Shown: positions 42,338 through 51,881 of the stretch, piece after piece
How positions within the stretch are numbered: the stretch's first letter is position 1
How the letters are laid out: each line of letters opens with the position of its first letter
Origin: Lacrimispora sphenoides JCM 1415
GTDB taxonomy: Bacteria > Bacillota > Clostridia > Lachnospirales > Lachnospiraceae
DNA length: 64,000 bases
Direction: 5' to 3'
Assembly (NCBI RefSeq): GCF_900105615.1
Contig: NZ_LT630003.1
Span: forward strand, 1,054,001 to 1,118,000
Program-made: the position numbers and the translations under genes
Notes under the pieces: generated by a model
What the model was told of the DNA's origin: nothing
Database searches by the model: none
The model's input: the letters and a program-made list of their open reading frames with translations, nothing else

Positions 42338-44422
42338 TTATAATAAATGGAAAGCCAGAACAAGTGATGCAAATACAATAGAAACCATGGAAGTAAGTTT
42401 TATTAGAATGTTGATCGATGGTCCGGAAGTATCCTTAAACGGATCACCTACCGTATCGCCTACGACTGCGGCTTTATGCTGGTCGCTTCCCTTTCCGCCA
42501 TGTGCGCCCTGTTCAATATACTTCTTTGCATTATCCCATGCGCCTCCGGAGTTAGCCATCATGACAGCAAGAACAAACCCTGTAACGGTATTGCCGGCAA
42601 GAAGAGCACATACGCCTTCCGGCCCTAATAATAAGCCAATGACAATCGGAATAACAACGGCTATCATGGCCGGTGCAATCATCAGCTTTTGTGCCGATTT
42701 TGTACACATATCAACACAGGAAGCATAATCCGGTTCCGCTTTTCCTTCCATGATTCCGGCTATGGTCTTAAATTGACGGCGGACTTCCAATACGATGGAT
42801 TGTGCGGCTTTGCCTACGGCCTCCATGGTGAGAGCTGCGAATAAGAACGGTAATACACCGCCGATAAACAATCCTACAAGAACTTTTGGATTGGTTATGG
42901 TTAAATCCAGGAATAGATCCGGTTGAATCTGATGTACTTTATCAACATAAGAAGCAATCAGTGCAAGAGCGGTAAGGGCAGCAGAACCGATGGCAAATCC
43001 TTTTCCTGTTGCTGCAGTGGTATTGCCAAGGGAGTCCAGAGCGTCTGTTCTCTGTCTTACGGAAGCATCCATATGTGTCATCTCAGCAATGCCGCCGGCA
43101 TTATCAGCGATCGGTCCGTAAGCATCCGTAGCCAGTGTAATACCCAAAGTGGATAACATACCGACAGCAGATAAACCGATTCCATAAAGTCCGAGGTTAA
43201 AATCACTGGCACCTCCGGAACAATAGTAGCTTACAAGGACAGAAATACTTACGATGATGACCGGTGCGACAGTAGAAAGCATGCCAAGGGATAATCCGCT
43301 GATGATGACTGTTGCGGCTCCGGTTTCACTGGATTCTGCTAATCTTTTAGTTGGGCTATAGGTATCTGATGTGTAATATTCTGTAATGGCTCCGATTAAA
43401 ACACCCGCTATTAATCCTGAAAGAACGGCTGCATAAAGTCCCATATGACCGGGAAGCATCAGCTTTATAATAAAAAACGCTGCAACAACAATGATTGCCG
43501 CACTAATATAAGTACCGGTTCTAAGTGCTTTGAGTAGGTTCTTCTGAGAGGCACCTTCCTCTGTCTTGACAAAAAAGGTACCAATGACGGAAGCGATTAC
43601 ACCCAGTGCTGCCAGCAGCATCGGTATGGACACGCCCTTGATTCCGTATCCAGCGGCAACAGCAAGAGCTGCTGTTGATACAATAGAACCCACATAGGAT
43701 TCGTAGAGATCAGCGCCCATTCCGGCTACGTCACCTACATTATCACCTACATTATCGGCTATAACAGCCGGGTTACGCGGATCATCCTCTGGAATACCGG
43801 CTTCTACCTTACCGACAAGATCTGCCCCCACATCTGCTGCCTTGGTAAAGATACCGCCGCCAACCCTGGCAAAGAGGGCCATACTGGAAGCACCCATTCC
43901 AAAGGTCAGCATATTCGCTGTGATTTCCGTAATGCGCTGTTCAACCGGAAGATGTTGAAAAGCTGCGTTTAAAATGAAATACCAAATAGAAAGATCCAGG
44001 AGACCAAGCCCGACTACTGTAAAACCCATAACCGAACCGGCTGAGAACGCCACCTGAAGTCCTTTATTCAAACTTTTTGAAGCTCCTTCTGCAGTTCTGC
44101 AGTTAGCCATAGTTGCAGTGCGCATACCTATGAAGCCGGAAAGACCTGAGAAAAAACCACCCGTTAAAAATGCAAACGGGGTAAAAAAGCTTAGGAAACC
44201 GTTAAATGCCATAATAAGTAAAATACAAAAAACAGCAATGAAAAATATGGCAACCCCTGAATATTGACGTTTCAAGTAGGCATTTGCCCCTTTTCTTACA
44301 GCTTCAGAGATCCGGGCCATTTCTGGGGTACCCTCTGGTTGTTTTTTAACACGAAGGAACATGACCCAGGCAAAGATAATCCCCAACAATGACCCCATTG
44401 ATACAAAATAAATTGCATCCAT
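42338..44422 (-). CDS. hppA: Membrane-bound ion-translocating pyrophosphatase
   Basis: 694 residues with about 16 membrane helices. The catalytic loops are present: DVGADLVGKVEAGIPEDDPRN near residue 190, then NVGDNVGDVAGMGADL, and near the C-terminus GGAWDNAKKYIE and KAAVVGDTVGDPFKDTSGPS. GNTTAATGKG at 466-475 has Ala where potassium-independent forms have Lys, so I expect a K+-dependent enzyme pumping Na+ and/or H+. It turns PPi from biosynthesis into ion gradient. ATG 44422 follows GGAGGTATGAAGTA; promoter TTGAAA-18-TATAAT upstream. Confidence 0.95.
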   Translation of the reverse strand: MDAIYFVSMGSLLGIIFAWVMFLRVKKQPEGTPEMARISEAVRKGANAYLKRQYSGVAIFFIAVFCILLIMAFNGFLSFFTPFAFLTGGFFSGLSGFIGMRTATMANCRTAEGASKSLNKGLQVAFSAGSVMGFTVVGLGLLDLSIWYFILNAAFQHLPVEQRITEITANMLTFGMGASSMALFARVGGGIFTKAADVGADLVGKVEAGIPEDDPRNPAVIADNVGDNVGDVAGMGADLYESYVGSIVSTAALAVAAGYGIKGVSIPMLLAALGVIASVIGTFFVKTEEGASQKNLLKALRTGTYISAAIIVVAAFFIIKLMLPGHMGLYAAVLSGLIAGVLIGAITEYYTSDTYSPTKRLAESSETGAATVIISGLSLGMLSTVAPVIIVSISVLVSYYCSGGASDFNLGLYGIGLSAVGMLSTLGITLATDAYGPIADNAGGIAEMTHMDASVRQRTDALDSLGNTTAATGKGFAIGSAALTALALIASYVDKVHQIQPDLFLDLTITNPKVLVGLFIGGVLPFLFAALTMEAVGKAAQSIVLEVRRQFKTIAGIMEGKAEPDYASCVDMCTKSAQKLMIAPAMIAVVIPIVIGLLLGPEGVCALLAGNTVTGFVLAVMMANSGGAWDNAKKYIEQGAHGGKGSDQHKAAVVGDTVGDPFKDTSGPSINILIKLTSMVSIVFASLVLAFHLL

Positions 44423-44458
44423 TACTTCATACCTCCAGTTTTATATTTTGATGATTTC

Positions 44459-44488
44459 ATTATAGTACCAATTAATATATAATTTCAA
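44459..44488 (-). promoter_or_regulatory. hppA promoter
   Basis: Minus strand TTGAAA (44488-44483), 18-base spacer, TATAAT (44464-44459). Confidence 0.6.
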
Positions 44489-44725
44489 CAAATAAATGAA
44501 TGAATTTACTAAAAAAAAGTAATATTTTGCACATAATTAAGAAGAAATCCGAATTTGAATGTTGTTTTTTAACACTTTCTTAACACTGCTCTTTATGTCA
44601 GTGATTATTCGGTTCAGTGGATCTCTAATAATGATGATATTCGATTTTTGCTGGATTATTATTGGTAATATTATAATTTTTTTCTTTTGGGCTTGATATT
44701 TTTGCAGGAAAAGATTTTCCAACCA

Positions 44726-44767
44726 AAAAGAACCCCCTGCCCTCATGAGTGAGGGGCAGGAAGTTCT
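44726..44767 (-). terminator. Terminator after the amidase gene
   Basis: On the minus strand AAGAACTTCCTGCCCCTC pairs with GAGGGCAGGGGGTTCTT, followed by TTTGGTTGG. Confidence 0.8.
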
Positions 44768-44820
44768 TGCTGCCATTGGCATTTTTTTCATTTGCAGGTT
44801 ATTGACTGTAAGTGTAGTGC

Positions 44821-45780
44821 TTAACTTACACCAGGCCCCTTACTTTCGGAGACAGCGGGTGGAGCAACAGTCCCTTCGTTCTGACTGTTGGTATTCTGGG
44901 TTGTCTGAGCTGTCTGAGTGGCCGGAGCTGTCTGGACAAATGTAGATTTACCTGCTTTTTGCAGATATTCCATAATTCCTTTTGCATCCGCCTCTCCCAG
45001 TGCCTTATACTGCTCCTCTGTTGACAAAAACAGGGTCAAGTCGCTGGTATGGTTTAAAAAGCCGTGTTCAATGATAAAGCCTCTGATTCCATACATCTGG
45101 GAATAACGGGGAATCGCATAATAATCGGCCTGGCTTCCGTCGGGGAATAAGGTCCCGTTCTCCGAATCCCGGAGAATCAGTCCCCGGTTGTTAAGTCCCA
45201 GACTATTTAACTGCTTTAGGATGGTACTTGCGGCTTCCTGGGACTGGAGGGCCAGTTCGTTGTTATAGCGGCCGGTTCTGGGGGCCATGGAGCTGACTCC
45301 ATAAGCATTTTTCACTGTGCCGTTTCCCAAAGCCGAATCTACATGCTGGCTTACGAAAAGATCTGCATGTACAGAGGCGGCAAAGGCGGCCCGCTGATCC
45401 AGAGGGACGGTGACTTCTGCACTGTCCTTTGTTAAATAAACCGTATAATTGGAAAACTGTTCCAGATACTTCTTTGTATAGGAAGCGATCTTCATGGTGA
45501 TCTCATCTTCATAATAGGTGACTCCATTATATACAAAGTTGCAGCCGGAATAATGCCCGCCTGTCTTGCCATGGCCCGGATCCAGGACTACGATAAAGTT
45601 GGAGTTGTTGCTTCGTACGCCCGGTCCTATTTCAGGTGTAATTGTCTTGGTTACCGGAGGTGCAAAGGCCGGCCCGGTTTCTTCTTCTGCCCATGAGACG
45701 GAAGAGGAGGTGGTAGAAATAAGAACAGCAAGTAAAAGGGCCTTGGCGGCTGCAGGCAGTAAGTTCTTAAAGTGTGTCAT
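44821..45780 (-). CDS. Secreted N-acetylmuramoyl-L-alanine amidase
   Basis: 319 residues. Signal peptide at about 1-31 (NLLPAAAKALLLAVLISTTS, then SVSWAEE). Amidase_3 catalytic domain at about 60-280: VVLDPGHGKTGGH (first Zn His), YYEDEITMKIA (Glu), LFVSQHVDSA (His) and IIEHGFLNH (catalytic Glu). The C-terminal 35 residues are a low-complexity Gln/Thr/Ala tail (TQTAQTTQNTN-like). Cleaves the lactyl amide bond of peptidoglycan for wall turnover or spore-mother-cell lysis. ATG 45780 follows GGAGGATCGATC; an upstream in-frame ATG would lack the site. Confidence 0.92.
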   Translation of the reverse strand: MTHFKNLLPAAAKALLLAVLISTTSSSVSWAEEETGPAFAPPVTKTITPEIGPGVRSNNSNFIVVLDPGHGKTGGHYSGCNFVYNGVTYYEDEITMKIASYTKKYLEQFSNYTVYLTKDSAEVTVPLDQRAAFAASVHADLFVSQHVDSALGNGTVKNAYGVSSMAPRTGRYNNELALQSQEAASTILKQLNSLGLNNRGLILRDSENGTLFPDGSQADYYAIPRYSQMYGIRGFIIEHGFLNHTSDLTLFLSTEEQYKALGEADAKGIMEYLQKAGKSTFVQTAPATQTAQTTQNTNSQNEGTVAPPAVSESKGPGVS

Positions 45781-45919
45781 GATCGATCCTCCAGAATAAT
45801 GCATTTTGCATTATATTATAACACTCTTTGGCAGATTCTGTAAATGGCCTTCTATGAATTTGTCGCTTATTGTGGTAAAATGTACCGATATAGAAATAAC
45901 AGAAAATGGAGACTGAAAC

Positions 45920-46882
45920 ATGAAGTATTATTTTGCCCCCATGGAGGGGATCACCGGCTACATTTACCGGAACGCTCACCGTAAATTTTTTGATCAGGTA
46001 GATATATATGTGACTCCTTTTATTGTGCCCACCCAGAACCGTAAATTTACCTCCAGGGAAAAAAATGACATTTTGCCGGAGCATAACGTGGGATTGCATG
46101 TGATTCCTCAGATTCTCACCAATAAAGGGGAAGATTTTATATGGGCGGCAAATGAACTAAAGCAATTCGGATATGAAGAGGTGAATTTAAATCTGGGCTG
46201 CCCTTCTCCCACAGTGGTTACTAAGGGCCGGGGATCCGGCTTTCTTGGAGAACCGGAACTGCTTCAAATCTTCTTTGATCAGATCTTTTCCGCCTTGGAT
46301 ATGAAAATTTCTGTAAAGACCAGGATCGGAAAGGACAGCCCGGAGGAATTTGGAAGGCTCATGGAAATTTATAACAAATATCCGATCGAGGAGCTGATCA
46401 TCCATCCCAGGGTCCAGAAGGACCTCTATAAGAATGAACCTGATTGGAAGGTGATGAAGGAGGCAGTCTCATTAAGCAAAAACCCTCTGTGCTACAACGG
46501 AAACTTGTTTTCCGCGGAAGATTATAAGGAATTTACTACGGCCTTTCCTTCCATAGACCATATCATGCTTGGAAGGGGAATGGTGGCCAATCCCGGACTT
46601 GCAGGGGAAATGAAAAACGGGGAGAAAATGGAAAAGGGGCAGCTGAAAGCCTTTCATGATGAGATCCTGAAAGGATATGAAGAGATCATATCCGGGGACC
46701 GCAATGTCCTGTTTAAGATGAAGGAGCTGTGGGCTTATATGATCCAGATGTTCGACGGCAGCGAAAAACACGGGAAAAAGATCAGAAAATCCCAGCACCT
46801 TGCAGATTACAGGGCAGTGGTTGACAGCCTGTTTGGAGAACTGGATTTAAAAGAATCGGGTGGGGCTTTTGGCGGCGTATAA
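45920..46882 (+). CDS. dus: tRNA-dihydrouridine synthase family protein
   Basis: 320 residues, FMN TIM barrel. Seen: YFAPMEGITGYIYR at the N-terminus, VNLNLGCPSPTVVTKGRGSG near residue 90 (catalytic Cys), SVKTRIG near 133, ELIIHPRVQKDLYK near 158 and HIMLGRGMVANPGLAGE near 215. Reduces uridines in tRNA D-loop. ATG 45920 follows GGAGACTGAAAC. Single gene. The second part after residue 240 matches the Dus helical tRNA-binding domain. Confidence 0.93.
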   Translation: MKYYFAPMEGITGYIYRNAHRKFFDQVDIYVTPFIVPTQNRKFTSREKNDILPEHNVGLHVIPQILTNKGEDFIWAANELKQFGYEEVNLNLGCPSPTVVTKGRGSGFLGEPELLQIFFDQIFSALDMKISVKTRIGKDSPEEFGRLMEIYNKYPIEELIIHPRVQKDLYKNEPDWKVMKEAVSLSKNPLCYNGNLFSAEDYKEFTTAFPSIDHIMLGRGMVANPGLAGEMKNGEKMEKGQLKAFHDEILKGYEEIISGDRNVLFKMKELWAYMIQMFDGSEKHGKKIRKSQHLADYRAVVDSLFGELDLKESGGAFGGV

Positions 46883-46957
46883 GAATGGAATGATCGTTTA
46901 TAAGAAAAATATAAAATGATTATAAATTTTTTTAATTAATGAATTGACGTTTCAAAC

Positions 46958-46988
46958 TTGAACCTATAGTAACTATAGGATATATAAT
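46958..46988 (+). promoter_or_regulatory. MerR-type promoter with 19-bp spacer and dyad
   Basis: TTGAAC (46958-46963), 19-base spacer, TATAAT (46983-46988). The spacer holds the dyad CCTATAGT-A-ACTATAGG (46963-46979). A 19-bp spacer with such a dyad is the signature of promoters activated by MerR family proteins through DNA untwisting. A MerR gene is second in this transcription unit. Confidence 0.85.
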
Positions 46989-47040
46989 GACCTCGATTTA
47001 AAATGACGGCATGGAGCCGTACTGAAAATGGAGGGATAAC

Positions 47041-48435
47041 ATGGCTTCAAAATTATTAATAAAGAATGCCAAAGCAATTATAACCTGCGATGAAAATGAC
47101 CATGTGTACAAAGACACCGATATCCTGATTGAAGGGCCTAAGATTGTGTCAATAGGCCCTGGGATAGAGGAAGAAGGAGCACAGGTTATTGACGGTTCAG
47201 GAAAATTTGTATACCCGGGACTAATCAACACCCATCATCACTTCTTTCAAACCTTTGTAAGGAATCTGATCACCATTGATTATCCGAATCTGACGGTCAT
47301 GGACTGGATCGATAAGATCTACCGGATCTTTCAGATCGTTGACAATGATGTCATTTATTATTCCACTCTTACGGCTTTTGCCGATTTAATCAAGCACGGC
47401 TGCACCTGCGCCTTTGACCACCAGTACTGCTATACGAAGAAAACCGGCAAGGATCCGGTGGACCGGCAGATGGAAGCAGCAAATCTTATGGGAATCCGTT
47501 ATCATGCAGGGAGGGGCAGCAACACGCTTCCAAGGAATGAGGGGAGCTCGATTCCAGATAATATGCTGGAGACCACAGATGAATTTATAAAAGACTGTGA
47601 AAGGCTTATCCGTCTCTACCATGATCCCAATCCTTATTCCATGCAGCAGATCGTCATGGCGCCCTGCCAGCCGATCAACTGCAGGCCGGAAACATTTACC
47701 GAAACCGTTGCCGCAGCCAGAAGCATGGGCGTTAGGATGCACACCCATTTAGGAGAGGGGGAGACGGAAGGGATCAAGGCCCGCTGCGGAAAGCGCACTC
47801 TGGAATGGTGCAGGGACATCGGCTTTATCGGAGAAGACGTCTGGTATGCCCATAACTGGGAAGTGCTGCCGGAAGAATACAGGCTGCTTGCTGAAACAGG
47901 AACCGGAATTTCCCATTGTCCTGCGCCGGCTGTGCTGGGAGGTTTCCCGATTCTTGATATCAAGGCCATGGAGGAGGCTGGAGTGCTTATAAGCCTTGGC
48001 TGTGACGGATCCGCGACCAATGACAGCTCCAATCTTCTTGATGCCCTTCGCTCGGCTTATCTGATGCAGACTTATCATGCAAAGGAAAGGGGCGGCTGTG
48101 TATCCGCCTATGATATGTTAAAAATCGCTACCGTAAATGGAGCAAAGACTCTGGGAAGACCGGATCTTGGTTCTCTTGAACCGGAAAAGGCAGCTGATCT
48201 GTTTATGATAGATGCAGAAGCCCTGGAGCTTACGGGAGCAATCCATGATCCTAAAAATCTCCTTGCAAGGGTTGGCTTGACAGGAAACGTATGGCTCACT
48301 ATGATTAATGGAAACGTGGTTTATAAGGATGGCGTGATCACCGGAGTGGACGAGAGACGGTTGGCTTCTGAGGGAGAGGCGGTCTGCACCAGAGTGATAC
48401 GAAAGCCAAGCGAGGCATTCCGTCCGTTTTTATAA
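47041..48435 (+). CDS. Amidohydrolase, 8-oxoguanine deaminase / guanine-type deaminase subgroup
   Basis: 464 residues, ATZ/TRZ-type amidohydrolase. Metal-binding NTHHHFFQ at about 62-69, HTHLGEGE near 233 and YAHNWEVLPEEY near 274, then GCDGSATND near 322 (metal Asp). The order fits the 8-oxoguanine/hydroxyatrazine deaminase branch. In context with a nucleoside-type BMP ABC importer, the likely substrate is a purine base or modified purine; exact substrate not shown. ATG 47041 follows GGAGGGATAAC. First gene of the MerR-controlled operon. Confidence 0.85.
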   Translation: MASKLLIKNAKAIITCDENDHVYKDTDILIEGPKIVSIGPGIEEEGAQVIDGSGKFVYPGLINTHHHFFQTFVRNLITIDYPNLTVMDWIDKIYRIFQIVDNDVIYYSTLTAFADLIKHGCTCAFDHQYCYTKKTGKDPVDRQMEAANLMGIRYHAGRGSNTLPRNEGSSIPDNMLETTDEFIKDCERLIRLYHDPNPYSMQQIVMAPCQPINCRPETFTETVAAARSMGVRMHTHLGEGETEGIKARCGKRTLEWCRDIGFIGEDVWYAHNWEVLPEEYRLLAETGTGISHCPAPAVLGGFPILDIKAMEEAGVLISLGCDGSATNDSSNLLDALRSAYLMQTYHAKERGGCVSAYDMLKIATVNGAKTLGRPDLGSLEPEKAADLFMIDAEALELTGAIHDPKNLLARVGLTGNVWLTMINGNVVYKDGVITGVDERRLASEGEAVCTRVIRKPSEAFRPFL

Positions 48436-48468
48436 GCCGCCTGATCATAGAAAGTTGAGGAAAAAGGT

Positions 48469-49230
48469 TTGAAGGAATTTTTATCCATTGGAGAGATGGG
48501 ATCACTATTCGGGCTGAATATACAGACCCTGTATTATTATGACAGCATAGACATATTTAAGCCAAGGATGCGGGACTTAAAAAACGGCAGGAGAAAATAC
48601 GAGTTTGACCAGATTTATGAACTGGCAACCGTATGCTACATGCGAAAGCTTGGATACTCCCTGGAGGAAATTACAAAGCAGCGGAGCACACAGCATGCCG
48701 GTTCCGCTCTGGATTCCTTAAAGCAGCGTTCAGAGGAGCTTCACAGGCAATGGATGGAGCTGATTTCCATTGATGAGGCCATTCAGAGAAAACTTCGTTT
48801 TATTGAAGAAGAAATGGAAAATATCCGCACGGATGAGATCACCATCCGCCATTTTGAGGACAGGGCCTATCTTGCCATTGGTGAAGAAGAAATGATCTAT
48901 CGGCAGAATTCCTTCTATTTTTATCCTACCATTGCCTTTTATCAGGGAGAAGGGAAATATTTCGGAGCTTATTTATATCCTTCTGGCGAACCGCTGCCGG
49001 AGACCATAAGAAAGGATCAGATCCGTAAAATTCCTGGCGGCGATTTTTTGTGCGGCTATCACCTGGGCTCTTATGAGACGGTTCCTGCTACCATAGAGCG
49101 GATCCGGAACGCTAGACCGGATCTGGAATTTGAAGATCTTACCATTAATTTTAACATTCTGGATCAGTTTGTGGAAAACCAAAGCTCCAATTACATCACT
49201 CATACGCAGATCCGGATATTGAAACCTTAA
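48469..49230 (+). CDS. MerR family regulator with GyrI-like effector domain
   Basis: 253 residues. N-terminal MerR winged helix (about 5-72): SIGEMGSLFGLNIQTLYYYD, then PRMRDLKNGRRKYEFDQIYE; a long dimerisation helix (about 75-120) and a C-terminal effector domain of GyrI/BmrR type (about 130-253) with DRAYLAIGEEEMI, FYFYPTIAFYQGEGKYFG. No metal-binding Cys, so a small organic inducer is likely, probably a purine or a related compound given the neighbours. TTG 48469 follows GAGGAAAAAGG. It lies inside the operon it is expected to activate. Confidence 0.87.
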   Translation: MKEFLSIGEMGSLFGLNIQTLYYYDSIDIFKPRMRDLKNGRRKYEFDQIYELATVCYMRKLGYSLEEITKQRSTQHAGSALDSLKQRSEELHRQWMELISIDEAIQRKLRFIEEEMENIRTDEITIRHFEDRAYLAIGEEEMIYRQNSFYFYPTIAFYQGEGKYFGAYLYPSGEPLPETIRKDQIRKIPGGDFLCGYHLGSYETVPATIERIRNARPDLEFEDLTINFNILDQFVENQSSNYITHTQIRILKP

Positions 49231-49266
49231 CAACTGCGTAATCGACAACAAGAGAGGAGAATCATT

Positions 49267-50340
49267 ATGAAAAACTTAAAAAAATTGGCAGCCCTGGTTC
49301 TTACCGCTTCCATGGCGGCCGCATCCTTAGCCGGATGCAGTAAAAACACAGAGACAAAAACGGAGACCCCTAAAACAACAGAAACAGCTGATCCTTCTGA
49401 GTCATCTGAAACTTCTAAAACATCTGAGACCTCTAAATCTTTGAAGGTAGCACTTTGTCTTTCCGGTGCGGCCAATGACATGGGTTGGTGCCAGTCCGCC
49501 TATGAAGGATTAAAGCTTCTGGAATCCGATTATGGCTGTGAGACTGCCTATACGGAAAATCTGACTCCTGATGACATTGAAGCTGCATTTGCCGATTATG
49601 CTGCCAATGGCTTTGACGTAGTGATCGGCCACGGCTATGAGTTCGGCGATCCTGCCATTGAAGTGGCAGAACAGTATCCGGATACAAAATTCATTGTAAC
49701 AGAGGGAGAGGTTTCCGCTGACAATGTTGCTTCCTATGTCACCAAATGCGAAGAAGGCGGTTACATTATGGGAATGCTTGCAGCAGGAATGTCAAAAAGC
49801 AATAAGATTGGTTTTGTAGGACCCATTCAGGGCTCTTCCCTTGTTAAAATCATGAATGGCTTTGAGGATGGGGCAAAGTCCGTAAAACCTGATATTGAAG
49901 TCCAGACTGCATGGACCGGTTCTTTTACGGATACGGCTCTGGGAAAAGAAGCTGCACAGGCTATGATTGACAATGGAGCTGATGTCATCGGCCATTGTGC
50001 CAACGAATCCGGTACAGGAGCTATCAATGCGGCTAAGGAAGCAAAGGTTTATGCAACCGGAGATTCCTATGATCAGAATGGTCTGGCTCCGGAAACGGTT
50101 CTTTCTTCTTCTGTATACCATATCCCCCATGTGATTGAAGTAGCCTTTCAGACGGTGGCAGACGGAAGCTTTGCAGGAGGAATCTATGATCTTGGCATGA
50201 AGGAAGGCGCGGTGAGCATCGCATCATACCATGAACTGGAGGCCAAAGTCCCGGATGAGGTGAAGGCGGAGATTCAGAAAAAGGTATTATCCATTGCAGC
50301 CGGAGAATTTACGGTAACCTGTGATACAAAGATCAGATAG
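49267..50340 (+). CDS. BMP family substrate-binding lipoprotein (nucleoside importer)
   Basis: 357 residues. Lipoprotein signal with lipobox LAGCSKN (Cys near residue 24), then a Thr/Glu/Ser-rich linker (about 25-58) and a PnrA/BMP periplasmic-binding fold: LCLSGAANDMGWCQSAYEG near 62, YDVVIGHGYEF-like (FDVVIGHGYEFGD) near 120 and VIGHCANESGTGAI near 240. Captures purine nucleosides for the ABC importer encoded next. ATG 49267 follows AGAGAGGAGAATCATT. The Trp in DMGW is typical of the family. Confidence 0.92.
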   Translation: MKNLKKLAALVLTASMAAASLAGCSKNTETKTETPKTTETADPSESSETSKTSETSKSLKVALCLSGAANDMGWCQSAYEGLKLLESDYGCETAYTENLTPDDIEAAFADYAANGFDVVIGHGYEFGDPAIEVAEQYPDTKFIVTEGEVSADNVASYVTKCEEGGYIMGMLAAGMSKSNKIGFVGPIQGSSLVKIMNGFEDGAKSVKPDIEVQTAWTGSFTDTALGKEAAQAMIDNGADVIGHCANESGTGAINAAKEAKVYATGDSYDQNGLAPETVLSSSVYHIPHVIEVAFQTVADGSFAGGIYDLGMKEGAVSIASYHELEAKVPDEVKAEIQKKVLSIAAGEFTVTCDTKIR

Positions 50341-50351
50341 GGAGTATTCAT

Positions 50352-51881
50352 ATGCCATTATTGGAAATGAAACATATTACAAAGGCATTTTCCGGAGTGT
50401 ATGCCAATGAGGATATCAGCCTTTCCGTGGAAAAAGGGGAGATCCATGCCTTACTTGGAGAGAACGGAGCCGGGAAGACTACGCTGATGAACATATTATT
50501 TGGCATTTACCAGTCTGATGGCGGGGATATCTTCTACAAAGGAGAAGCGGTCCGGTTTAAGTCTCCAGCTGATGCCATAAGCCATGGAATCGGCATGGTC
50601 CATCAGCATTTTTCTCTCGTAAACCGGATGACAGTGCTTGACAATATCATTCTGGGATCTGGCAGCAGGAAAGAGGTTCTTAACAGAAAACAGGCCTCAG
50701 AAGAGGTCTGCCTGCTGGCGGAAAAATACGGCCTTTTTGTAAAGCCTGATGAACCGGTTTATAGCCTTTCCGTGGGAGAACAGCAGAGGGTGGAGATTTT
50801 AAAAGCACTGTACCGAAAGGCGGACCTGCTCATTTTAGATGAACCCACAGGAGTTTTGACTCCTCAGGAAACTGAAAATTTCTTTCATGTGTTAAGGCGG
50901 CTAAAGGCTGAAGGCCATGGCATCATCATCATTACCCATCGCTTAAGTGAGATCATGGCGATCAGCGACAGAGTTACCATTTTAAGGGATGGAAAGGCGG
51001 TTAAGGATCTGGTCACATCAGATACCACTCCGGAGGAATTATCTGCCTTTATGATAGGCAGGCCCCTTTCCCCTAAAACGGAAGACTGGAAAAAGACGTC
51101 AAAGGAAGCTGCATTAAGCCTTGAAGGCGTTTCTTTATTAAAAAAGCGGGCCGGCAAAAAGGCGCTGGATCATATCTGCCTTACGGTTTATAAAGGGGAG
51201 ATCCTTGGAATTGCCGGAGTGGAAGGAAATGGACAAAAGGAGCTTGCTGAGGTTATCACAGGAATCCGTAAGCATACGGAGGGAACCATCGCGTTTGACG
51301 GGCAAGCAATTGACAGCCGGTCTGTGAGAGAACGTTTTCATAATGGCATCTCCTATATATCCGATGACCGTCACATGGATAGTCTGGTTGTAGACATGAC
51401 GGTAACAGAAAATATGATCCTGCGCACCTACAACCGTCAGCCATTTTCAAAAAAATGGATTCTGGATCATAAAAAGGCGGAGAACCGGGCTTTAGAAGCC
51501 ATTGAAGAGTATGGAATCCGAACATCGGGAAAAAGCGGGGCCAGGACGCCGGTCAAGCTTATGAGTGGCGGAAATCAGCAGAAGGTGATCTTATCCCGTG
51601 AGATATCGAAAGAGGCCAGGCTCATTGTAGCCAGCCAGCCTACCAGAGGATTGGACATCGGAGCAACAGAATTTGTACATCAGACTTTGATCAGGCAGAA
51701 GAACCAGGGAAAAAGTGTTTTGCTCATTTCAGCTGATTTAGATGAGATCCTTTCCTTAAGCGACCGGATTGCAGTGATGTTTGAAGGACGGATTATGGGG
51801 ATCCTTAGCAGGGAAGAAGCGGATGTATTTAAAATCGGACTTTATATGGGCGGAGTGACGGAAATAGGAGGAAGGCCATGA
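50352..51881 (+). CDS. ABC importer ATPase (two ABC domains)
   Basis: 509 residues with two nucleotide-binding domains in tandem, as in RbsA/NupO. First: Walker A GENGAGKTT near 36-44, signature LSVGEQQRVEI near 140, Walker B LLILDEPTGVL. Second: degenerate Walker A GVEGNGQKE near 287, signature MSGGNQQKVILSRE near 400, Walker B LIVASQPTRGLD, where Ser-Gln replaces Asp-Glu. Only one site is fully canonical, normal for this subgroup. Powers import of nucleosides. ATG 50352 follows AGGGAGT; its end overlaps the permease start by 4 bases. Confidence 0.95.
   Translation: MPLLEMKHITKAFSGVYANEDISLSVEKGEIHALLGENGAGKTTLMNILFGIYQSDGGDIFYKGEAVRFKSPADAISHGIGMVHQHFSLVNRMTVLDNIILGSGSRKEVLNRKQASEEVCLLAEKYGLFVKPDEPVYSLSVGEQQRVEILKALYRKADLLILDEPTGVLTPQETENFFHVLRRLKAEGHGIIIITHRLSEIMAISDRVTILRDGKAVKDLVTSDTTPEELSAFMIGRPLSPKTEDWKKTSKEAALSLEGVSLLKKRAGKKALDHICLTVYKGEILGIAGVEGNGQKELAEVITGIRKHTEGTIAFDGQAIDSRSVRERFHNGISYISDDRHMDSLVVDMTVTENMILRTYNRQPFSKKWILDHKKAENRALEAIEEYGIRTSGKSGARTPVKLMSGGNQQKVILSREISKEARLIVASQPTRGLDIGATEFVHQTLIRQKNQGKSVLLISADLDEILSLSDRIAVMFEGRIMGILSREEADVFKIGLYMGGVTEIGGRP

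Noticed and set aside
42327..42728. 133-codon plus-strand frame antisense to hppA
   Set aside because: Shadow of a conserved gene; no ribosome site.
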